16,083 nucleotides of DNA from JBAYHA01 sp041666425 (GCA_041666425.1 JBAYHA010000024.1:1-16083); one strand, 5' to 3'. Shown: positions 7,548 to 13,104, counted from the first letter of the stretch. Numbers and translations: made by a program. Notes: generated by a model not told the origin, from the letters alone.

Positions 7548-7575
7548 ATATTACTGTTTTTTAAAGTTTTGTCAA
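7548..7575 (-). promoter_or_regulatory. promoter of the minus-strand hypothetical pair
   Basis: Minus-strand TTGACA (7575-7570) and TAATAT (7553-7548) with a 16-nt spacer. The predicted start near 7541 leaves a leader of about 35 nt with the SD AGGAG. Confidence 0.75.
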
Positions 7576-7600
7576 TCCACTGCACTCTTAACGAAAATAT

Positions 7601-7629
7601 TTGCCTAATTTTGCGCTATTTGTTATAAT
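7601..7629 (+). promoter_or_regulatory. promoter of ymdB
   Basis: TTGCCT (7601-7606) and TATAAT (7624-7629) with a 17-nt spacer. The predicted start near 7636 is only about 4 nt before the ATG at 7640, so the mRNA would be nearly leaderless. It is divergent from, and 25 nt away from, the promoter of the hypothetical pair. Confidence 0.7.
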
Positions 7630-7639
7630 TGATTTATAA

Positions 7640-8452
7640 ATGAAAATTATGGCGCAAATCAAAATTTTATTTCTTGGCGACATTGTCGGCAAAATCGGCC
7701 GCAAAGCCGTCACCAAAATTTTACCAAAACTAAAAAAACAGTACCAACCAGATTTTGTGGTTGCCAATGCCGAAAACTTATCGCACGGCAAAGGCATTTC
7801 CAAAAAAACTCTTGATGAAATGCTGGCCGTTGGCATTGACTTTTTTACCTCCGGAAATCATGTCTGGCAAAATGACGAAGCTCAATCCATCCTCGCGGAC
7901 AAAAAATACCCGATTATCAGACCGGCGAATTATCCGGACACCGTTGCCGGTGACGGCTATCGTATTATTAATATCGGCGTTTATCAAATTTTGTTTGCCA
8001 ATTTGCTAGGACAAGCTTTTTTCACAGAATCTTTTGCCAATCCAATTACCACGCTAGAAAATATTCTACAAGAAAACGAACAAAAAAAAATTCATGGCAT
8101 TTTTGTTGATTTTCACGCCGAAGCAACTTCGGAAAAACAAGTTCTCGGTCATTATTTTGACGGTAAAATAAATGCTTTGGTCGGTACGCACACGCACATC
8201 CAAACTGCTGATGAAAAAATTTTACCAAAAGGAACGGCCTTTATTACAGACGCCGGGATGTGTGGATTTGCCGAAGGCAGTCTGGGCGTTGATTTAAAAA
8301 ATGTTACCAAAAAATTTTTAACCCAGATATCCACCGCTCATGAAATTCCGGAACATGGCTCTTGCCAAGTTAATGGAATTTTTGTTATAATTAAGCCAGA
8401 AATCGGCAAAGCGATAAAAATAGAAAGAATCAGTGAGTCTGTGGATGTTTAG
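7640..8452 (+). CDS. ymdB: YmdB-family metallophosphoesterase (TIGR00282)
   Basis: A calcineurin-like metallophosphoesterase of the YmdB / TIGR00282 family. The Bacillus member hydrolyses 2',3'-cyclic nucleotides and influences biofilm and motility decisions. The 270-residue length is typical. The metal-site motifs are in family order: GDIVGK (Asp14), NAENLSHGKG (Glu45, Asn46), SGNHVW (Asn73, His74), DFHAEATSEK (His159) and GTHTHIQTADE (His184, His186), followed by the ITDAGMCG segment. All expected metal ligands appear present. Two ATGs are possible, 7640 and 7649. Both reach the first strand (KILFLGDIVG) at once, and neither has an SD. The gene sits downstream of rny, as in Firmicutes, but separated by two reverse-oriented genes, and it is followed 48 nt later by an HU gene. 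Confidence 0.93.
   Translation: MKIMAQIKILFLGDIVGKIGRKAVTKILPKLKKQYQPDFVVANAENLSHGKGISKKTLDEMLAVGIDFFTSGNHVWQNDEAQSILADKKYPIIRPANYPDTVAGDGYRIINIGVYQILFANLLGQAFFTESFANPITTLENILQENEQKKIHGIFVDFHAEATSEKQVLGHYFDGKINALVGTHTHIQTADEKILPKGTAFITDAGMCGFAEGSLGVDLKNVTKKFLTQISTAHEIPEHGSCQVNGIFVIIKPEIGKAIKIERISESVDV
8362..8391 (+). promoter_or_regulatory. possible promoter for the HU gene inside the end of ymdB
   Basis: TTGCCA (8362-8367) and TATAAT (8386-8391) with an 18-nt spacer lie within the ymdB coding region. Transcription would start near 8398, about 100 nt before the HU gene. Internal location makes chance matches possible. Confidence 0.35.
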
Positions 8453-8500
8453 TACAAAAAAAATATAACAAGTGATTAATAAAATCATAACCAAAAAATT

Positions 8501-8794
8501 ATGAATAAAGCAGAGTTAGCGGGGATTCTTTCCACCAAGGTCAATGTTACCAAAAAACAAGCAGAAGAACTGATTGATTCTTTGGTCAACACCATTATTG
8601 ACACCATCAAAACCGGCGGTGAAGTTACTTTGACTGGATTTGGCACATTTTCCGCTCGCGTACGCAAAGGCAGAGAAGGCGTTAATCCGCAAGACCCAGA
8701 AAAAAAGATCACCATCAACCCAACAAAAGTGGTCAAATTCAAAGCTGGCAAAACATTAAAAGACGCACTAAAAGCCAGCCAACACCAAAATTAA
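8501..8794 (+). CDS. hup: HU-family nucleoid DNA-binding protein
   Basis: A small histone-like protein that bends and compacts DNA as a dimer. At 97 residues it is slightly longer than the usual 90. It starts MNKAELAGILSTKVNVTKKQAEE, the two-helix HU/IHF N-terminal core, then GEVTLTGFGTFSARVRKGRE, the family signature leading into the DNA-binding beta arm. It continues NPQDPEKKITINPTKVVKFK and ends with the closing helix GKTLKDALKAS. The family's NPQTG arm tip is NPQDP here, with the conserved Pro kept. There is no SD. An intrinsic terminator follows 14 nt after the stop. HU versus IHF cannot be settled from the sequence alone; HU is the default in this type of genome. Confidence 0.95.
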   Translation: MNKAELAGILSTKVNVTKKQAEELIDSLVNTIIDTIKTGGEVTLTGFGTFSARVRKGREGVNPQDPEKKITINPTKVVKFKAGKTLKDALKASQHQN

Positions 8795-8807
8795 AAAAAC
8801 ACAAAAT

Positions 8808-8838
8808 AAAAAAACCGTCACGTGCGGTTTTTTTATTT
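8808..8838 (+). terminator. intrinsic terminator of the HU gene
   Basis: AAAAAAACCG (8808-8817) pairs with CGGTTTTTTT (8825-8834) around TCACGTG. The T run of the stem doubles as the U-tract. The next gene's -35 starts inside its tail. Confidence 0.75.
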
Positions 8839-8865
8839 GTAAAAATTTGAAAATAAGGTTATAAT
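8837..8865 (+). promoter_or_regulatory. promoter of the hsp20 gene
   Basis: TTGTAA (8837-8842) and TATAAT (8860-8865) with a 17-nt spacer. The start near 8872 lies downstream of the in-frame TTG at 8867, so translation must begin at the ATG at 8891. No CIRCE or other heat-shock operator is visible. Confidence 0.65.
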
Positions 8866-8890
8866 TTTGTTAGTTTATAAATTTTATTAT

Positions 8891-9376
8891 ATGACATTAC
8901 CTTGGTTTGAACATCTCACTGATTTAGAAAAATTTTACGGTGAAGATTTTTTTCGTCACCAAAAAATAAAACCGGATCAACTGGCCAATCTTGATCAAGA
9001 GTTTTTGTCACCGTCATTAATAAAAGAAGCGGGACTGGTCGAAGAAGCGTCGCTTAATGTTGACATTTATCATGACGAAAATAATCTTTATATTCTTTGC
9101 CCCTTGGCCGGAGCAATAGAAAACTCATTGGACCTGACGATTGACAATGACATTCTCACCATCAAAGGACGCAGACAAAATGAGTTTGAAAAGATCCAAC
9201 ATTCTTTTATTTACAAAGAATGTTTTTGGGGGAATTTTAGCCGATCGATCGTGCTACCCGTGCCAATAATCGGCGACAAAATCACCGCAACTCTAAAAAA
9301 TGGAGTTCTGAAAATTGTTTTACCAAAATCAGAGGAAGCCAAAAAGGTGCAAATAAAAATAAAATACGAAGAATAA
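8891..9376 (+). CDS. Hsp20/alpha-crystallin family small heat-shock protein
   Basis: An ATP-independent holdase chaperone, here 161 residues starting MTLPWFEHLTDLEKFYGEDF. The alpha-crystallin domain spans about residues 48-160. LNVDIYHDENNLYILCPLAGA opens it, LDLTIDNDILTIKGRRQNEF follows, then a GNFSRSIVLPV segment, and ATLKNGVLKIVLPKSEE is the classical A-x-x-x-N-G-V-L signature near the end. It stops soon after the domain, with no IxI-type extension apparent. The longer frame from a TTG at 8867 is rejected because that codon precedes the predicted transcription start. The leader has no SD. The 70-aa gene follows after 10 nt and is probably co-transcribed. Confidence 0.9.
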   Translation: MTLPWFEHLTDLEKFYGEDFFRHQKIKPDQLANLDQEFLSPSLIKEAGLVEEASLNVDIYHDENNLYILCPLAGAIENSLDLTIDNDILTIKGRRQNEFEKIQHSFIYKECFWGNFSRSIVLPVPIIGDKITATLKNGVLKIVLPKSEEAKKVQIKIKYEE

Positions 9377-9386
9377 AAAACTTGTT

Positions 9387-9599
9387 ATGTTTGAAAAAAA
9401 ACTGTTTGTTACCAAAATCGATAATGAAAAAATTTTTGCAATTGACGACCATGATTTTGAATTTGTCTTTCCGCGAGAAACAGTCTCCGAACCACTGCTT
9501 GGCGATTATTTACTTTTGCGCTTAACCAAAGAAAACGAACCCCTCGTTGACGAAAATGATTTGGCAAAACAAGTTCTGAATGAAGTTTTAAAAACATAG
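9387..9599 (+). CDS. hypothetical protein, 70 aa, downstream of hsp20
   Basis: A small acidic protein (MFEKKLFVTKIDNEKIF...) that I do not recognise. It looks like a compact beta-rich fold: several short strands (KLFVTKI, KIFAIDD, FEFVFPRE, GDYLLLRLT) followed by a C-terminal helix (DLAKQVLNEVLK). No Cys, membrane segment or signal peptide is present. It starts 10 nt after the hsp20 stop without an SD and ends 14 nt before the VanW gene. Tight packing and the plausible strand-helix pattern support a real gene. A co-chaperone or stress role is only guilt by association. Confidence 0.7.
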   Translation: MFEKKLFVTKIDNEKIFAIDDHDFEFVFPRETVSEPLLGDYLLLRLTKENEPLVDENDLAKQVLNEVLKT

Positions 9600-9601
9600 C
9601 T

Positions 9602-9607
9602 TATAAT
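9602..9607 (+). promoter_or_regulatory. isolated -10 box before the VanW gene
   Basis: A perfect TATAAT lies 6 nt before the ATG at 9614, so a transcript from it would start at or next to the A of the start codon (leaderless). No -35 match is visible at 16-18 nt, so this could be chance in AT-rich DNA. Read-through from the hsp20 promoter is the alternative. Confidence 0.35.
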
Positions 9608-9613
9608 ATTTTT

Positions 9614-11503
9614 ATGCCCGAACAACAAGAAATCGAAACAACAGTTCCACAAAAATTATCCCCGCGAAACAAAATCCCAAAATGGTTAAAACTGTTTTTT
9701 TTATTTTGCTTGATTTTTATAGGCATCATTACCCTAACCGCCGGAGGCTTGGCTTATCAATACAAAAACAAAATTTATCCGGGAATAAAAATTTCCGGCC
9801 TCAAAGTTGGCGGATTGACTACGGAACAAGCGGACAAAATTTTGCACGGACAATTCAAACAAATTTATGGCAATGGTTTTGTTTTTTCTTATGAAAACAA
9901 TGAAAAAATCATCGCCAACGACAACATTTTGAAACTTGACGCCGAAGGCACAATCGACTCAGCTTTTGCTCTCGGACACGAAGGCTCATTTTTAAAAAGG
10001 CATTGGCAAGTTTTATTATTTCCAATTTTCAAAAAAAACATCAATTTCAAATACAGTTTTGACAAAGAAATTCTAAAAAGCAAAATATCCGAAGCTTTTA
10101 GTATCTACGAAAAACCGGCGCAAAGCTCTGAACCAATAATCACCATTATCAATGCCAAAGAAAAAACCTTTTCCTTGAATTTTTCCAAAGAAAAAACAGG
10201 CGAGCTTTTTTATGTCAAAGGAGGAATTCAGGCAATCGAAAATTCCTTGCCGGTTTTTAATAACCCCAAAATCGAGTTGAGCAAACAGATTGATTACCCG
10301 ACAATCACCCAAAACGAAGCGGAACAGAGGACAGACGAAATTCGCAGAATTATGAAAAATGAGGAAATCACTTTTTTTTACGAAGACCAATCATGGCCAA
10401 TTTCTTGGGAAACAATCCCCAACTGGCTAGTCCTAACAAAAAATGAGAATATACTCAAAGTCACTTTCAAAGACAAAATGCTCCAAGAATTTTTAGAAGC
10501 CATTTCCCAAGAAATAAACCGGCCGGCTACCGATGCCAAATTAAATATCAAAGACAACAAAGTAATTGAATTTTCCGCCAGCCAAAACGGACAAGAACTG
10601 GATATCGAAAGATCAAAAGAACAAATTTTAAAAGATATTTTTGAAGAAAACAAAAACGCAAGCGAGCTTATTGTCAAAGAAACCGAACCCAAAATTTCCG
10701 TAGAAAAAACCAATGACTTGGGAATCAAAGACTTGCTTGGCACAGGTATCAGTAATTTTGCCGGCTCACCAAGTAATCGGAGACACAATATTGGCATTGG
10801 CACAGCCACACTCAATGGAATTTTGCTCAAACCGGGGGAAGAATTTTCGTTGGTAAAATCGTTGGGAGAAATTGACAGCCAAAACGGCTACCTCCCTGAG
10901 TTGGTGATAAAAAAAGAAGGCACCGTTCCCGAATACGGCGGAGGTTTGTGCCAAGTGGCCACGACAATTTTTCGCGGAGTTCTGGACTCAGGATTAAAAA
11001 TAACATCTCGCCGAAATCACAGTTATCGCGTAGTTTATTATGAGCCGGCGGGCACTGACGCCACCATTTACAACCCTACGCCTGACTTTAAATTTATCAA
11101 TGATACCGCCAATCATATCTTGATCCAAACCAAACTGTCCGGAGACAATCTTTATTACCAAATTTGGGGAACTGCAGATGGAAGGAAAATAAGATTTGAA
11201 GGCCTGAATACGGTTGCTGACATCAAAGATTTGAAACCAAAAATATTCAACATCACCAATCCCGGTCCGGCCTTGGAGGTTATCACCACCGCACTAAAAC
11301 CGGGTGAACGTCGCCAAACGGAAAAGTCCCACGCCGGAGCGGACGCTGAATTCACCAGATATATCCAAAAGATTGACCAACCGGAAGAAAAAGAAATTTT
11401 CAGTTCACATTATATTCCATGGCGCGCAGTCTTTATGGTTGGGCAAGAAATACCAGAACCAATCATCGAACAACCGCCAAATGAGAACAACGAAACAAAT
11501 TAA
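9614..11503 (+). CDS. membrane-anchored VanW-family protein with YoaR-like peptidoglycan-binding region
   Basis: A 629-residue envelope protein. A short cytoplasmic head is followed by one membrane segment at about residues 26-48 (LKLFFLFCLIFIGIITLTAG). Then come repeated ISGLKVGGLTTEQADKIL-type modules resembling the putative peptidoglycan-binding domain (PG_binding_4) found in YoaR-like proteins (about 58-370). The VanW domain lies at about 385-510, with NRRHNIGIGTATLNGILLKP, EEFSLV, PEYGGGLCQVATTIF (one conserved Cys) and SYRVVYYEPAGTDATIYNPT. The rest is a beta-rich G5-like tail and a short Pro/Glu/Asn-rich end. VanW is named from some vancomycin-resistance clusters but is widespread in envelope proteins, so no resistance role is implied. 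The likely job is outside the membrane in cell-wall structure or remodelling. It is followed by a strong terminator. Confidence 0.9.
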   Translation: MPEQQEIETTVPQKLSPRNKIPKWLKLFFLFCLIFIGIITLTAGGLAYQYKNKIYPGIKISGLKVGGLTTEQADKILHGQFKQIYGNGFVFSYENNEKIIANDNILKLDAEGTIDSAFALGHEGSFLKRHWQVLLFPIFKKNINFKYSFDKEILKSKISEAFSIYEKPAQSSEPIITIINAKEKTFSLNFSKEKTGELFYVKGGIQAIENSLPVFNNPKIELSKQIDYPTITQNEAEQRTDEIRRIMKNEEITFFYEDQSWPISWETIPNWLVLTKNENILKVTFKDKMLQEFLEAISQEINRPATDAKLNIKDNKVIEFSASQNGQELDIERSKEQILKDIFEENKNASELIVKETEPKISVEKTNDLGIKDLLGTGISNFAGSPSNRRHNIGIGTATLNGILLKPGEEFSLVKSLGEIDSQNGYLPELVIKKEGTVPEYGGGLCQVATTIFRGVLDSGLKITSRRNHSYRVVYYEPAGTDATIYNPTPDFKFINDTANHILIQTKLSGDNLYYQIWGTADGRKIRFEGLNTVADIKDLKPKIFNITNPGPALEVITTALKPGERRQTEKSHAGADAEFTRYIQKIDQPEEKEIFSSHYIPWRAVFMVGQEIPEPIIEQPPNENNETN

Positions 11504-11510
11504 ACAAAAC

Positions 11511-11542
11511 AAAAAATTCCACATAAAAGTGGAATTTTTTTT
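11511..11542 (+). terminator. intrinsic terminator of the VanW gene
   Basis: AAAAAATTCCAC (11511-11522), loop ATAAAA, GTGGAATTTTTT (11529-11540) plus two more T. The stem is a perfect 12 bp. Confidence 0.88.
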
Positions 11543-11549
11543 GCAATTA

Positions 11550-11675
11550 AAAAAACCCTCAAAATGGACAGACAAGAGATTTGTACTCAGGCGAAATCGA
11601 GCGCAATGCCTGATTTTACCTAAAGTAAAAATCCCATGCTTGTCGTGTCTGTCCGTTTTGGGGGTTTTTATTCTT
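11550..11675 (-). ncRNA. candidate small structured RNA between vanW and clpP
   Basis: The 274-nt gap between convergent vanW and clpP holds no protein gene. It contains two 24-nt arms (11551-11574 and 11646-11669) that are complementary at 22 of 24 positions. They enclose two smaller hairpins: CAGGC/GCCTG (11588-11592 with 11608-11612) and GATTTTAC/GTAAAAATC (11612-11619 with 11625-11633, one bulge). On the minus strand a TTGACA-17-TATGAT promoter lies directly upstream, and the final arm runs into seven T, so the closing stem would also act as the terminator. The predicted transcript is about 126 nt. One caution: the two imperfect positions are U-G pairs if the plus strand is transcribed but C-A mismatches on the minus strand. 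A bidirectional terminator or MITE-like element is the alternative. Confidence 0.5.
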
Positions 11676-11683
11676 GAAACTAC

Positions 11684-11712
11684 ATCATAGCACCGCAAAA
11701 AACATTTGTCAA
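11684..11712 (-). promoter_or_regulatory. strong promoter of the small RNA candidate
   Basis: Minus-strand TTGACA (11712-11707) and TATGAT (11689-11684) with exactly 17 nt between them. It points away from clpP and toward the inverted-repeat locus. No ORF of any length follows it on that strand before the terminator-like arm. Confidence 0.7.
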
Positions 11713-11777
11713 GAGCTGACAACAGGACTATTTTCGTTTAAAATTAAATGATTTTTTGTTACCTTTTGTTGACAAAA

Positions 11778-12350
11778 TTAAATCAACTTGTCTACCAACC
11801 CATATTTCTTGGCATCTTCGGCCGTCATATAATAATCTCGATCAGAATCTTTTTCGATTTTTTCCAAACTTTGCCCGGAATGCTTGCTCAAAATACTATT
11901 CAAAGTTTTCTTTACTCGTAATATTTCCTCAGCTTGAATTTTGATATCACTGGCTTGGCCTTGAACTCCGCCCATAACTTGATGAATCATTACTTTTGAG
12001 TTGGGTAAAACAAACCGTTTTCCCTTGGCTCCGGCCGTAAGTAAAACTGACGCCATAGAGGCGGCCAAACCAACACAAATAGTCATAACCTCAGGTTTGA
12101 TATATTGCATGGTATCATAAATTGCCAAACCGGCACTTACCGAACCACCCGGAGAATTGATGTACAATTTGATATCTTTTTTTGGATCTTCACTCTCGAG
12201 AAAAAGTAACTGCGCAATCACCGAATTGGCCACGCTATCATCAATTTCCGTGCCAAGAAAAATAATTCTGTCTTTTAACAATCTAGAATAAATGTCATAA
12301 GCACGTTCGCCGTAAGTTGTCTTTTCAATAACTGTTGGAATTAAATGCAT
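11778..12350 (-). CDS. clpP: ATP-dependent Clp protease proteolytic subunit
   Basis: The serine peptidase that forms the tetradecameric barrel degrading unfolded or tagged proteins fed in by Clp ATPases. The start is placed at the ATG at 12350 (MHLIPTVIEKTTYGERAYDI, 190 aa), matching the usual ClpP N-terminus. A TTG five codons upstream is rejected because it falls at the edge of a tandem repeat. The catalytic triad is complete at canonical numbering: Ser98 in GLAASMAS, His123 in VMIHQ and Asp172 in DRDYYM. The NSPGGSVSAGLAIYD oxyanion region is intact. No SD is present. It is monocistronic, with a promoter about 80 nt upstream of the ATG and a 7-bp tandem repeat in its leader. No clpX neighbour is in view. 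Confidence 0.96.
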   Translation of the reverse strand: MHLIPTVIEKTTYGERAYDIYSRLLKDRIIFLGTEIDDSVANSVIAQLLFLESEDPKKDIKLYINSPGGSVSAGLAIYDTMQYIKPEVMTICVGLAASMASVLLTAGAKGKRFVLPNSKVMIHQVMGGVQGQASDIKIQAEEILRVKKTLNSILSKHSGQSLEKIEKDSDRDYYMTAEDAKKYGLVDKLI

Positions 12351-12363
12351 ATTAGTTAAAATC

Positions 12364-12396
12364 AATTAAGAATTAAGAATTAAGAATTAAGAATTA
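12364..12396. repeat. 7-bp tandem repeat in the clpP leader
   Basis: AATTAAG is repeated four times without error (12364-12391) and a fifth partial copy AATTA follows. It lies between the predicted clpP transcription start (about 12426) and the clpP ATG, ending 13 nt from the ATG. Confidence 0.95.
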
Positions 12397-12432
12397 TTAC
12401 GAAGTAATCTTTTTCAGAGCTTACCTTAAAAA

Positions 12433-12461
12433 ATTATAGCCAATTTTCTATGGAAAGTCAA
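12433..12461 (-). promoter_or_regulatory. promoter of clpP
   Basis: Minus-strand TTGACT (12461-12456) and TATAAT (12438-12433) with a 17-nt spacer. The start near 12426 gives a leader of about 75 nt that contains the tandem repeat. No CtsR-type direct heptad operator was recognised. Confidence 0.75.
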
Positions 12462-12525
12462 ATCAACCAATTTTAGTTATTTTGTGTAAACTTAAACAAT
12501 TTAATAAGTTTCACGAATTTAATAA

Positions 12526-12554
12526 TTGACAAAATATACTATATGTGCTATAAT
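12526..12554 (+). promoter_or_regulatory. consensus extended -10 promoter of the large RNA candidate
   Basis: TTGACA (12526-12531), a 17-nt spacer and TATAAT (12549-12554), with TGC immediately before the -10. Every sigma70 element is at consensus, making it the strongest-looking promoter in the window. Start expected near 12561. Confidence 0.85.
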
Positions 12555-12835
12555 TCTATGTTATTTGACAAACAATGAGTATACCGATGTATGAGGAGAT
12601 AATTGGTTATTACTCAAATCCGGCAGTCGCCAGATTTTGGTATAACATACAATATACAACAAGTGCCGGGATAAATTTTCATTTTTGCCCATTTACTTGT
12701 TTTGTTCCTCGTCATCGTTTTGCTCATTGCCAAATTGACTTTGAACAATAGATGGGAAGTTGCGGCTAGGCTATAAATTTTCAATATATATAAAATTTTG
12801 CTTTTTGCCCCGACTACCATCTTCTGCTCAAAGTC

Positions 12836-12955
12836 AAAAAACCACTCAAATGAGTGGACAAAACTTCATTTGGAGAAATTTCTCCTTGGCTTTTGCGCCA
12901 AATTGTTCTTTACTCGCAAAAGCATTGTCTACTCATTTGAGGAGTTTTACTCTTC
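12836..12955 (+). other. three-way-junction domain of the large RNA candidate
   Basis: The closing helix pairs 12845-12861 (CTCAAATGAGTGGACAA) with 12925-12941 (TTGTCTACTCATTTGAG): 17 continuous pairs, one of them G-U. Four A-U pairs and one C-G pair extend it past a 2x2 internal loop. Inside are a palindromic hairpin (12872-12885, GGAGAAATTTCTCC) and a perfect 9-bp hairpin, GCTTTTGCG (12889-12897) with CGCAAAAGC (12915-12923), carrying a 17-nt loop. Each arm of the closing helix is also self-complementary (CCACTCAAATGAGTGG; CTCATTTGAG), so a second fold is possible. Confidence 0.65.
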
Positions 12956-12967
12956 AAAACCAATTTG

Positions 12968-13012
12968 ATAAAGGGAGCGGTTCCGTGTGAACCGTCTCCC
13001 TTTATTGTTTTT
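12968..13012 (+). terminator. intrinsic terminator of the large RNA candidate
   Basis: ATAAAGGGAG (12968-12977) pairs with CTCCCTTTAT (12996-13005), continued by CGGTTC (12978-12983) with GAACCG (12989-12994) across one bulged T, with loop CGTGT. A T-rich tail follows. With 16 bp it is the longest perfect terminator stem here. Confidence 0.9.
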
Positions 13013-13049
13013 GACAAAACTTGGTTCGAAGATAAAAATATGATAAAAT
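13011..13049 (+). promoter_or_regulatory. promoter of ftsK
   Basis: Two overlapping possibilities. TTGGTT (13021-13026) with TAAAAT (13044-13049) at 17 nt has TGA just before the -10 (extended -10). TTGACA (13011-13016) with TAAAAA (13033-13038) at 16 nt overlaps the T-tail of the preceding terminator. The leader would be about 50-65 nt, without an SD. Confidence 0.6.
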
Positions 13050-13104
13050 TAGTTTATCCATAATACTATTCCAGATCAACTTTGATCGCTCAAAAATAGT
13101 TTTA

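Larger units (their letters stand above)
12561..13012 (+). ncRNA. candidate large structured noncoding RNA (about 450 nt), class unknown
   Basis: It runs from a full-consensus promoter to a 16-bp-stem terminator with no credible protein gene between. Helices visible in order: (1) GTTAT 12606-12610/ATAAC 12642-12646, stacked on AAATC/GATTT (12616-12620/12633-12637) and GGC/GCC. (2) AACAAGT 12658-12664/ACTTGTT 12695-12701, with GGG/CCC inside. (3) A long arm: AGATGG 12750-12755/CCATCT 12817-12822, AGTTG/CGACT, GGC/GCC and AAATTTT/AAAATTT. (4) A three-way junction at 12845-12941. (5) The terminator hairpin. I looked for tmRNA (tRNA-like ends, Ala tag), RNase P (GGAAAGTCC-type core), SRP (GGAAG/AGCA tip) and a T-arm, and found none. 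Length and promoter strength suggest an abundant RNA. A 58-codon frame at 12575-12751 overlaps its 5' half and is treated as doubtful. The gene is an inference from promoter, folding and terminator. Confidence 0.55.

Noticed and set aside
11551..11669. MITE or insertion-sequence remnant
   Set aside because: The arms look like terminal inverted repeats, but no target-site duplication is visible and a promoter points into the element. Kept as an alternative, not as the call.
11304..11722. Overlapping 105- and 128-codon frames over the end of vanW and the inverted-repeat locus
   Set aside because: Both run through the vanW terminator and both arms of the inverted repeat; they are shadows.
12614..12820. 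Minus-strand 68-codon frame
   Set aside because: It is antisense to the large RNA candidate, has no SD or promoter, and its composition resembles translated structured A/T-rich DNA.
12760..12990. Plus-strand 76-codon frame across the three-way junction
   Set aside because: It spans perfect hairpins and the terminator stem, has no SD, and its C-terminal codons are the terminator itself.
12561..13012. tmRNA, RNase P RNA or SRP RNA for the large RNA candidate
   Set aside because: No tRNA-like acceptor with GGTTCGA T-arm or tag frame, no GGAAAGTCC-type core and no SRP tip motif was found on either strand. A divergent member cannot be excluded without a covariance search.
12989..13030. GAACCG / GGTTCGAAG segments as a tRNA T-arm
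   Set aside because: The first is the 3' half of the terminator stem. The second lacks a matching 3' stem, an acceptor and an anticodon arm.
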